Assembly (NCBI RefSeq): GCF_000001735.4
Contig: NC_003070.9
Span: 26,025,971-26,089,970 of the forward strand
Origin: Arabidopsis thaliana
Lineage: Eukaryota; Streptophyta; Magnoliopsida; Brassicales; Brassicaceae
Reading direction: 5' to 3'
Length of the DNA stretch: 64,000 bases
Part shown: piece by piece, positions 55,759-64,000 of the stretch
Layout: every line of letters begins with the position of its first letter
How positions within the stretch are numbered: position 1 is the first letter of the stretch
The notes under the pieces: model-generated
The model's database searches: none
Told to the model about the DNA's origin: nothing
The model's input: the letters and a program-made list of their open reading frames with translations, nothing else
Translations under genes and position numbers: made by a program

Positions 55759-57461
55759 TCAGAGTGAAGCTCCTGCGGATTCTCGAACAATCTCGTAAAT
55801 GCCTATTGCGTTTTCAATGGCCAGTAAAAAGATAATGCACCATTCTAAAAGATCTGATTGTCGGTTCTGCATCACCTCTTGGAGGAAATGAATGTTGTGC
55901 TGCAGATGAAAAGAGAGATATGTAAAAAACTCAAAAACATGATTACAGTTAATGATAACAAAATCAACCTAGTAATGTAATAATAATACCTCTATAAACT
56001 TTAGCTTATAGTCTAGATCCCCAAATCTCTGAGAGATCTCGTACTCTTCTCTTAGGTACTCGTATATCTGAGCATATCTAGCTTCTCTCCAAGCAATCTC
56101 GGATCTATGAGAAAACAAGAGAACATATGAGTCTCAGCATATATATATAGAGATCATAGAAAACAACAATATAAAGTGATTTAACATTAGTAGAATACCT
56201 CTCAAACAAACCAACTTTGAGAATCACATCGGCTATATTAGAATTCGCCTTCCCTACAAGTTGGAAGAGCTTTTTCCTGGTCATTGTGAATGTTCCGGTT
56301 TTCGCCATTGAACGGTTTATATCAGCAAACTCTTCCACCAACTTGTTAACCTGAGATAAATACAAATCTCAAATTTAACCATATACTTGTATCAATTGAC
56401 AACACTGAGAAGGAACAAGTTACCTGAGAAACAGAGTAATCCAAAGCAATACTTTGTCCGAGCACACTCCCAATTATACGGATGCTATTAGTATCCAAAG
56501 TTTTGAGAACAATGTAGTCAGGGCCACCTTTCATTTCCTCAATCAGCAAAGGCTTCTCCTTCACAGCATAATCTAACACAACAAAGTCCACAAAAGATCA
56601 GTTCATTTACAAAGCTATGGTTTCAAGCTAAGTGCTGTAAGAGAGGACGGATGCTAACCATCTTTTCTCATTTCTGTAAGCAATCCAGAAGCATGTCTAC
56701 GAACAATGTCGAGATAACGGTCAACATCATTATCATCAACATTGAAAAGAATAGCAGAACCATATTGAAAGACAACCATGAACTTGCAGTTGCTTACACT
56801 CTCCCTCTCGTCCAAACTCTGAAGAAAGGTAACAAAGATAAGGTAACCAAAGGCATGCCATTTGCATTATACTCAATAATCAACAGATAAGTAAACATAG
56901 CTAAACTGTTTCTGAATAAAACTTACATAGATTCCAGAAGGGGTAAAATCCGAAAATTTGAGGGCAATATAATTAGTAGAACGTGAAGTAGGAGGAACAA
57001 CATTGCATAAGTTCTCAGCTTGCATTGCCTTCAAATCAATACTGCCAAAACCATAGTTCTGAGAAACCAAATTATAAATGAAAAACACATAACAGACTTC
57101 AACTTTCAAACTGTAAAGATTCCAAATTCAAAACTTTCACTAGTGAGTCCCAATACCAAAGATGTACATACCTAGTACTGAGAAAATAGGCTTTGATAGG
57201 GATTTTGCCTAGTGCTTCCTCTGCCTCTGTTCCAAATTCATAGTTTTGATATGCATCATTCGACCCAGAATCAGAGTCATTGTTGTAAATCGAAATCGGA
57301 GAAGGGAACGCTGAAAAGTGTCGGAAATTGAGAAAGCGAGAAGCTAAACCAATCGTTGGGTGTTTCGAAACACATGGAGAAGAAGAAAGGTTTAGTCTTT
57401 TTGAAGAATTGAGTAATTGATTACGAAGAAGAAGAGCAGCTACTGCTCTCCATTTACCCAT
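55759..57461 (-). CDS. RRG: RRG, DUF155 protein of mitochondria, root growth
   Basis: Seven exons (57172..57461, 56927..57041, 56659..56818, 56424..56572, 56199..56350, 55990..56104, 55759..55899) give 373 residues. The N-terminal ~50 residues (MGKWRAVAALLLRNQLLNSS) are Arg/Ser/Leu-rich, a mitochondrial presequence. The DUF155 domain follows: GKIPIKAYFLSTSIDLKAMQ, ALKFSDFTPSGIY, MVVFQYGSAILFNV, IDxN-type helices and the tail LEWCIIFLLAIENAIGIYE with a hydrophobic helix. DUF155 proteins are relatives of yeast RMD1. RRG (RETARDED ROOT GROWTH, At1g69380) is needed for cell division in the root meristem. Exon 2 must begin at 57041: the stronger-looking acceptor 17 nt upstream would break the frame. 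Its stop is 169 bp from that of CM3. Confidence 0.94.
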
Positions 57462-58106
57462 TCAATGAAATCAAAATTGAAATTTTTTGTCCTCTGCACC
57501 AGAATCTCTCGACTTATTATATTAGTCAATTTGTATTTTGGAGAGATTGTCTTTTGATATCGAAAGATATTTGGTTACGAAGAAGCCTTGGTTCTCGCCG
57601 CCGGTGACCACAGTCCCCTAATCAAATGATCGTTTTACTTGTTTCAAAACGACTGTGTTTTTTGTTTAATTAACTAAAACGACAGCGGTTCGTTTAATAA
57701 ACTTGTTTCAAAAAGTTTAAAACCCTCTTGTAGCATTTTCATATTAAGCCAAAACAAAAACCTAAAACCCTATCTTGGAAAAATGTTAAGTTAGAAAAGC
57801 CCTAATCTTGTAGCCTTGGTTTTTGAAGTTTAGAAGAATGACGAATGTCTAGTCCTTACCAAGTGTTATGGGATTGGAAAATTCTCTAGGGTTTCAATTT
57901 TTTTCCGAGATCAATGCGATTTATTTGTAAAAGTTGGAACAAGTTTATCAAAAAGATCATAATTATTGATAAAACACCAATAACCCCGCATATAGTCAAT
58001 TTTGCAGATTTCTTATAAATTAAACTTTAAAAAATAATTTTATAATCCATCAAATTTAAATACTATTTTTTTAGAAGGTCCAATATATAGTCAAACTCTA
58101 CTATAT

Positions 58107-58182
58107 AGGGTAACGCGACTTAGTGGAATCGAACCTCGATAGAAAGACGAAATCAAATGAACTTAACCACTTGACTAAAAGC
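58107..58182 (-). other. tRNA-like pol III promoter relic, tRNA pseudogene or SINE head
   Basis: On the minus strand an A-box-like TAGTCAAGTGGTTAAG (58162-58177) is followed 31 nt later by a perfect B box GGTTCGATTCC (58125-58135). Spacing and sequences are those of an internal tRNA promoter, but the flanking arms do not pair into a complete acceptor stem and no T-run terminator follows. It is therefore a degraded tRNA or the head of a tRNA-derived SINE. Confidence 0.6.
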
Positions 58183-58428
58183 ACATCTCTCAAATCTAAA
58201 AACTACTTATTCGTGGTTTATCTATAAAACTTGAAATATTTTTGTCAAAAGATCATATTTTTAATAAAACAGCAAGAATGCAAATAGTCATCTTTACGGA
58301 TATTTTGTTAGATTGAAGTTTAAAGAACAAATATTACAATCCATCAAATCTGAAAACTACTTATTAGTTATTTGTGGTTGCCTACAGCTTTACCAATAAT
58401 GTGATTTTTTATAAAGCTTACATTTTGC

Positions 58429-58472
58429 TTATAGAAAACCTTTGAATGAGTTATAGAAAACCTTTGAATGAG
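58429..58472 (+). repeat. Perfect tandem duplication of 22 bp
   Basis: TTATAGAAAACCTTTGAATG plus AG occurs twice without a mismatch, about 280 bp upstream of the MINE1 ATG. Confidence 0.95.
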
Positions 58473-58750
58473 TTGGTACTATTGTCGTCATTCTTCTAAT
58501 TTCTAAACTTCAAACACCAAAAGTTGCAAAGTAGTTTTTTTTTGTTGTTTTGGTTTAATATTAAAATAGATGATACGACATCGGTTAGGCAGTTGTTAAA
58601 ACGCTGTGTTTCAAGCCTTTAAACGACAGCGTTTCTTAAAGTGCTCGATAGCCTTTTACTTTGTAAGAAGAGTCGTCGTAATCTCATTTCTCTTTTAACT
58701 GAGACGAAAAAGATTCACTTCTCCGGCGAGCAATTTCAAGTTTCTCGGTA

Positions 58751-60314
58751 ATGGCGATGTCTTCTGGAACTCTCAGGATCTCTGCGACCTTAGTATCTCC
58801 TTATCATCATCACCACCGTAATCGCCTCTCATTACCTTCTTCTTCTTCCAAGGTCCGATTTTCTTATAATTCTTACTCTACGATTCAAATTTTCTCTTCG
58901 CTGCAATTTGGGATCTGGAGCTCGTGAAATTCGCCACCAAATTAGGAGAACTTAGATTACTAGCTTCGATCTTTCGTTTCTATGTCTGTGTGGTTTAGGA
59001 AGAATCTGAAATGCGTCTTTTATTGGAACAATTTCACAATTTCTCTCTAGCTCTAGATTTGCTTGTTCATCGCGAGCTCCTGAAAGTTTATCATTCCAGT
59101 TTCTGTGTTTTTACTTAGGCACTTGGAAATGAAGGATTTTAGTAACAAAACTTAAGTATATTTGTTTTTAGGAAAGCCAACGAATCCATCTCCATGACCA
59201 TCCTCCTTTTTTGTAGTTTTGATATTTTCTTTATCTTGTAGCTCATATTAAGTCTTTATAGTATGGAAGTGGTGTCTTTGATTACTGAGAGCGAGACTGG
59301 ACCGGTCTTCTGTTAGATATGTGCGGATGTTTGTGGTGCTATGACCTGATGTGTTGCAATTTTGTTACAAAACCATTTCATTAAGTTTAAGATGAGCTTT
59401 GATGTTACAGTTGCTTCTTTACCTATAGATGATCAAAGAGAGTGAATATGTTCTTAAGCTTGTAGCTCATATTAAGTCTTTTTAACAATGGTGGTGGTGC
59501 CTTGGATTACGTAGACTAGACCGGTCTTCTGTTAGATATATGCAGATGTTTGTGGTGTTTATGACCTGATGTTTTGCTACTTTGTTAGAAAACATATACG
59601 TTTAGGTCAGCTTTGATGTTATAGTTGCTTTACCTATAGATGTACGATAACAATTACTGAGTTCTCAAAATGCAACTAGTCTGAAATTACAGTCCCTTTT
59701 TGCGGGTGATGGATGTAAATTTGCAGGTTGATTTCACGGGATTCATAAGCAATGGCGTAAACAGTTTGGAAACTCAGAAATGTACTCCTGGACTGGCGAT
59801 CAGCCGCGAAAACACACGAGGTCAGGTGAAGGTTCTTGCAAGGAACACCGGAGACTATGAACTATCACCAAGCCCAGCAGAGCAAGAGATAGAGAGCTTT
59901 CTCTATAATGCCATCAACATGGGTTTCTTTGACAGGTTAAACTTGGCTTGGAAGATAATATTCCCATCTCACGCATCAAGAAGAAGCTCCAACGCAAGAA
60001 TTGCAAAGCAGCGGCTCAAGATGATCCTCTTCTCCGACAGGTGTGATGTTAGTGACGAAGCTAAAAGGAAAATCGTCAACAACATTATCCATGCACTGTC
60101 GGATTTCGTAGAGATAGAATCAGAGGAAAAAGTTCAGCTAAATGTTTCCACGGACGGTGACCTTGGGACCATTTACTCGGTCACGGTGCCTGTTAGAAGG
60201 GTGAAACCAGAGTACCAAGACGTGGACGAGGCTGGAACCATAACCAACGTGGAATACAAAGATACCCGTGATGGTTCTGTCGATGTCAGGTTCGATTTTT
60301 ATGTTCCAGAGTGA
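58751..60314 (+). CDS. MINE1: MinE1, plastid division-site regulator
   Basis: Two exons (58751..58852 and 59727..60314) give 229 residues. Exon 1 encodes a Ser/His/Arg-rich transit peptide (MAMSSGTLRISATLVSPYHH). Exon 2 contains the MinE core: FFDRLNLAWKIIFP, NARIAKQRLKMILFSDRCDVS (anti-MinCD helix region), then EEAKRKIVNNIIHALSDFVEI-like and VQLNVSTDGDLGTIYSVTVPV topological-specificity strands, and a plant-specific C-terminal extension. MinE displaces MinD to confine the FtsZ ring to the chloroplast middle. This gene is ARC12 (At1g69390). The 874-bp intron holds an imperfect tandem duplication. Confidence 0.95.
59235..59642 (+). repeat. Imperfect tandem duplication within the MINE1 intron
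   Basis: Copies at about 59235-59431 and 59459-59642 (period about 224 bp) share CTTGTAGCTCATATTAAGTC, GACCGGTCTTCTGTTAGATA, ATGTTTGTGGTG and TACCTATAGATG in order, with point changes and indels between. No coding content. Confidence 0.9.
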
Positions 60315-61056
60315 TGAAAAGGCACAGTCTTAGATTTATTTGCTGGATAGTATCTTGTCTGTTATGTTGATGTTCTTCAAGTTTAGTCTGGAGGGAACAA
60401 AGACAGTTTCTTGACACTCCCCATGTATATATATATATGCAACTTCTCTTTTCTTATAAGTTTTTTTACTGTGTTTGACACGAGCTGGTCGGCTCAACCT
60501 ATTTTAGTTTCACATTCTGTGAAGTTAATCATATTCAATTGCAATACTTTAACCACAAACTATATAAGTTAAACTCAATCAAAATATGGTGCAATGGTTC
60601 CCATCACAAAAATAGAAATGGACTATTGAATCTCTTACCTGTTCGACTAAAATAAATATTTTCAAACAAGAACTGTTATAGAACAAGATTTTTTACCTAC
60701 AGATACAGAACGCAACCGATCCGAAATGGACATGCCTAAAATTAAATTATAACTTTAACTAAATCCCAAAACACAAACCGAAAACGAACCAAAAATCCGG
60801 ATTTATCATCTACGACTACAAACATTCAAAGTAGTATGTACAATAGATATTGGGCCATAAGCCCATTAACCCGTTTGTGAATTTTGAAAGAGCTCAGGTA
60901 TTGGGGAAAGCTCTAGTCTACAAATTTGAAATTCGGAATTCGAAATTGGGGAAAGTCTTCTTCATCTGTCTAGAGAGTGGCGTTTGATTTGAGATAACGT
61001 TCTTCTCCAAAATTGCTTGAGGAAGTGGTTTTGTTGTGTCTCTCTGGGTTTGAAAT
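60315..61056. other. MINE1 3' DNA and BUB3.3 promoter/leader
   Basis: A TATATATATATATG tract near 60425-60440 falls in the probable MINE1 3' UTR. A Site II element pair (TTGGGCCATAAGCCCATTAA) at about 60850-60870 marks the BUB3.3 promoter, about 200 bp before its ATG. No other feature is seen. Confidence 0.6.
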
Positions 61057-62836
61057 ATGAGCGGAGATAGACTTGAATTTGAAAACCCTATAGAGGATGC
61101 GGTTTCGAGGCTCAGATTCTCCCCTCAATCAAACAATCTCCTCGTTGCTTCTTGGGATTCTGTGAGTTTCTTCTCTTCTCTTCTTTTTTCTCGGATCGAT
61201 ACCGTATTGGTCTCAGAGATAGTGACGAATTGTTGCTTGCTTGTGTAAATGTGTAGTATCTGAGATTGTATGATGTGGAGAGCTCTTCGCTAAGTCTTGA
61301 ATTAAACTCTCAAGCTGCTCTTCTTGATTGTTGTTTCGAGAATGAATCAACTTCATTTACCTCTGGTTCTGATGGATTCATCCGAAGGTTTGCAATTTTC
61401 GCTTTTCTATTGTATGAAGATAGCAAATTTACCTTTTCAATGAAAAAGATCTGATCTTGTATAGAATGATAACACCTTGCTTGTTAGGTATGATTTAAAC
61501 GCTGGAACAGTTGATACAATTGGAAGGCATGATGACATTTCAACATCCATTGTCTACTCTTATGAAAAAGGTCAGCTTTTTACATTTTTAAGTAAGTGGT
61601 GATGACTGTTTTTACATAAGTTGATTTGGTATCAGGTTTTGAGTTTTGAATCTAAGACTTTGGTAACGTTATGTATACTGTCTTATACTAAACTCTAAGT
61701 GGTTTGATGCGGCTCAGGTGAAGTTATCTCGACTGGGTTTGATGAGAAGATCAAATTCTGGGATACAAGACAAAGAGAAAGTCTTGTGTTTTCGACTGAT
61801 GCTGGTGGAGCAGTGGGATGTGTCACTGTATCTGGAAACAACTTAGTTGTTTGTGTGGACGCATCGATGCATATATACGATTTACGTAACTTAGATGAAG
61901 CTTTTCAATCGTATGCATCCCAAGTGGAGGTGCCAATCAGATGTATCACCTCTGTACCTTATTCCAGAGGTAAACATATATAGTTACAAGAATCTGTCTT
62001 TGGTGTTATTTGGCCATAGTTTACATTTCCACTGAGAAAAGATTTATATTTTACATTGATCAGGTTTCATGTTTGGTTTGGTTTCTAAGATGTTTATTGT
62101 TGGTATTGAGCAGGATATGCAGTTGGGTCAGTAGACGGACGAGTAGCTGTGGATTTCCCCAATACATCATGCTCCAGTGAGATTAAGTAAGTCCACAATA
62201 TGAAAGTTATCATTTGGCTATCCACTGGTTTGTATTCAATCTTTTCTCTTAAGATGTGTACCATAAATTCATGGCAGATACAGTTTCCGATGCCATCCCA
62301 AGAGTAGGAATGGAAGACTTGATGGTGTATGCATAAATGCAATCGAATTCAGTCCATGGTATATGTCTCTCATTCACCATCTAATGGTACACATGATTGA
62401 TCATCAAACTAACTCTTTTCTTGTTGCCACAGTGGGTCAGGGACTTTTGTAACAGGTGACAATGAAGGATACGTGATCTCATGGAATGCTAAAAGCAGAA
62501 GAAGACTCAATGAGGTTCAAACACTAAACATGACTTGTTCTCTCTAGATTCCTTCTTGTTCTTATTCTCCTCTATAATAATTTGTGTTTTTTATAAAAGT
62601 TGCCAAGGTACTCAAATAGCATCGCGTCTTTAGCATTTGACCACACTGGAGAACTCTTGGCCATTGCATCAAGCCACACTTACCAAGATGCTAAAGAGAA
62701 GTAAGTCCCACACTCTTCTCAATTCGTTTCATCATCACAAACACTCTCACAATACATCATTAAAACATTTGTATCAATATATCTCCAAATGTTTTGCAGG
62801 GAAGAAGCTCCTCAAGTGTTCATACACAGGCTTTGA
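61057..62836 (+). CDS. BUB3.3: BUB3.3, WD40 protein of the BUB3 family
   Basis: Nine exons (61057..61161, 61257..61387, 61488..61570, 61718..61969, 62114..62186, 62278..62358, 62433..62514, 62600..62700, 62800..62836) join to 314 residues. WD40 blades are visible: AVSRLRFSPQSNNLLVASWD, then DVESSSL..., GFDEKIKFWDTR, VCVDASMHIYDLR, GYAVGSVDGRVAVDF and FVTGDNEGYVISWNAKSRRR, the order seen in BUB3/RAE1 proteins. Classic BUB3 docks on MELT repeats at kinetochores and supports the spindle checkpoint. BUB3.3 (At1g69400) is the most divergent Arabidopsis paralogue and is reported to act at kinetochores in chromosome congression. The ending HRL* is complete. Confidence 0.93.
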
Positions 62837-63330
62837 AAGATTCGTAAGCTTCTTGAATCTCAGTGTCTACTTGTATCTATCTAGTTATTTTTTTGTGTGT
62901 TTTTGGTAGCACGTTTTAGCTTGATCTCAGAACTGACTCGTGTCAACCAACATGTAATGATTGTATCTCTCACGTCTCTTTATACTACTTGTTCTCTAAA
63001 CTTTGTTTTGACTTTTTAGTCAACTATATGCTTTGACTTTAAAATAAACAGTAGAATAATCAAATTATTTAAGAGTTGATTAATTAAATAGAGAATCTCA
63101 GAGGCCGCGTAAGATTTACGATCTGACTTTTATTTCTTTAAGAAAAAACAAAAAAACGCCGCACGTGTAGGGTCGCGTCAGTTGCACGCGACACGTCAAA
63201 TAAATCTGAACCCTAGATCGCTTTCTTCAGTGTTCTATAAAAACTAAACTCCATTCGCTGACTTCGCAAAGAAGAACACTTTCTCTCTGAAATCTCAAAT
63301 TCATCTCTTCTCTTCCGATTTCGCTGAATC
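62837..63330 (+). promoter_or_regulatory. BUB3.3 3' end and ELF5A-3 promoter
   Basis: A telo-box AACCCTAG (63209-63216), an ACGTG-core element (CGCACGTGTAGG, about 63161) and GCACGCGACACGTC (about 63184) lie within 170 bp of the ELF5A-3 ATG. A TATAAAA-like box at about 63236 precedes a CT-rich leader. Telo-boxes are common in promoters of translation genes. Confidence 0.6.
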
Positions 63331-63953
63331 ATGTCAGACGACGAGCATCACTTCGAATCCAGCGACGCCGGAGCTTCTAAGACTTATCCTCAACAAGCCG
63401 GTAACATTCGTAAAGGTGGTCACATCGTCATCAAGGGACGTCCCTGCAAGGTTTTGTCTCTGATTTGATTATTATTGATTTTAGAGGAATCATCTTCATG
63501 GATTGTATTAAAGCAGTGTTCCGTTACCTGATCGTTGTGAATTTTTGAGGTTTAGTGATTCTGGATTGTGATCTGGTGTTTAGTGTTGAGAAAAACCTCT
63601 GTTTTTGAAGTTTATGGATTTATAGGGTTTTTAAATCTATAATAGGGTTTAATTCAATTGGTGATATGTGGGGTTTATGATATAGGTGGTTGAGGTATCG
63701 ACTTCGAAGACTGGGAAGCATGGTCACGCCAAGTGTCACTTTGTTGCCATTGATATCTTTACTTCTAAGAAGCTTGAAGATATCGTTCCTTCTTCCCACA
63801 ATTGTGATGTGAGTCTTGTGAATGGATTAGAAACGTTATACAAAGTCTATAATTTTTGACTCACAACACAAAACTGTTTCCTTTTTATTGGCACAGGTTC
63901 CACATGTGAATCGTGTTGATTATCAGTTGATTGATATCTCTGAAGATGGCTTT
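63331..63953 (+). CDS. ELF5A-3: ELF5A-3, translation factor eIF5A, first three exons (incomplete)
   Basis: Exons 63331..63450, 63686..63808 and 63897..63953, all phase 0, encode the first 100 of about 158 residues; the rest lies past the window end. The sequence starts [20 protein letters not shown], then [20 protein letters not shown] and the invariant hypusination loop [12 protein letters not shown], in which Lys51 is the site changed to hypusine by deoxyhypusine synthase and hydroxylase. eIF5A relieves ribosome stalling (notably at proline runs) and helps termination. The next exon would begin after the GTATGT donor at 63954. At1g69410 from memory. Confidence 0.96.
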
Positions 63954-64000
63954 GTATGTCATCTTCTTTTTCACTAGTTCAGCTTTGTGTTTTGTCTTTG

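Larger units (their letters stand above)
57462..58750. other. Divergent intergenic region between RRG and MINE1
   Basis: Telomere-box-like AAACCCT and AAACCCTA motifs lie near 57718 and 57768, close to the RRG start and typical of housekeeping promoters. Further in are two diverged copies of a ~140-bp motif with AAAGATCATA, ACAATCCATCAAAT and TAGTCA (about 57945-58075 and 58240-58370), a tRNA-like relic and a perfect 22-bp duplication (entered separately). No gene is seen. Confidence 0.5.

Noticed and set aside
1..64000. CRISPR arrays, phage genes, bacterial operons or toxin systems
   Set aside because: No direct-repeat/spacer pattern and no bacterial-type gene clusters are present. Gene structure is plant nuclear throughout.

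Overview
The window is nuclear DNA from a flowering plant and almost certainly Arabidopsis thaliana. Genes have short GT-AG introns, intergenic DNA is AT-rich, and the order of recognisable proteins (SIK1, SP1L2, MES15, an NTF2-RRM protein, AFP1, RPK1, a PPR protein, tRNA-Asn, PDCB4, WRKY57, CLE10, a remorin, a RING protein, a macro/Sec14 protein, a second PPR protein, a DUF863 protein, CM3, RRG, MinE1, BUB3.3, eIF5A) matches what I recall of the At1g69220-At1g69410 interval on the long arm of chromosome 1. Locus names are from memory; exon structures were worked out here by joining reading frames at consensus splice sites and checking phase. Joined lengths such as 444, 427, 345, 222, 287, 562, 896, 316, 373, 229 and 314 residues close without a frame break.

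Layout. 1-4250: start of SIK1 (minus, truncated by the window edge), SP1L2 (minus) and MES15 (minus, five exons, one with a GC donor). 4250-7190: gene-poor, repeat-like DNA holding an intron-containing partial duplicate of the next gene. 7193-9331: the complete NTF2-RRM gene (plus). 9332-13340: intergenic DNA with an ~890-bp retroposon-like insertion (poly(A) end, 16-bp target-site duplication), then the ABRE-rich AFP1 upstream region. 13344-16529: AFP1 (plus) and RPK1 (minus), two ABA-related genes that converge. 16530-23600: RPK1 upstream DNA with a 230-bp tandem duplication, an uncharacterised Lys/Cys-rich-tailed gene, a P-class PPR gene and tRNA-Asn. 24520-31940: PDCB4 and WRKY57 (both minus), separated by more than 4 kb without a convincing gene. 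35955-43674: CLE10, a small remorin, a RING membrane protein (minus) and a macro-Sec14 protein, the last two divergent. 43912-49450: an E-class PPR gene (plus) converging on a DUF863 gene (minus). 49451-54127: 4.7 kb of AT-rich DNA without a recognised gene. 54128-57461: CM3 (plus) converging on RRG (minus). 58751-64000: MINE1, BUB3.3 and the start of ELF5A-3 (all plus).

Functions are those of an ordinary plant chromosome arm: ABA signalling (AFP1, RPK1), organelle biology (two PPR proteins, RRG, MinE1, CM3), cell-wall and peptide signalling (PDCB4, CLE10), transcription (WRKY57), mitosis and translation (BUB3.3, eIF5A). There is no operon-like or defence island. The most unusual items are the retroposon-like insertion, the intron-containing duplicate of the NTF2-RRM 3' end, two GC-AG introns, the Asp-for-Ser substitution in MES15, the 22-cysteine tail of the gene at 19.5-20.7 kb, and a tRNA-like pol III promoter relic at 58.1 kb.
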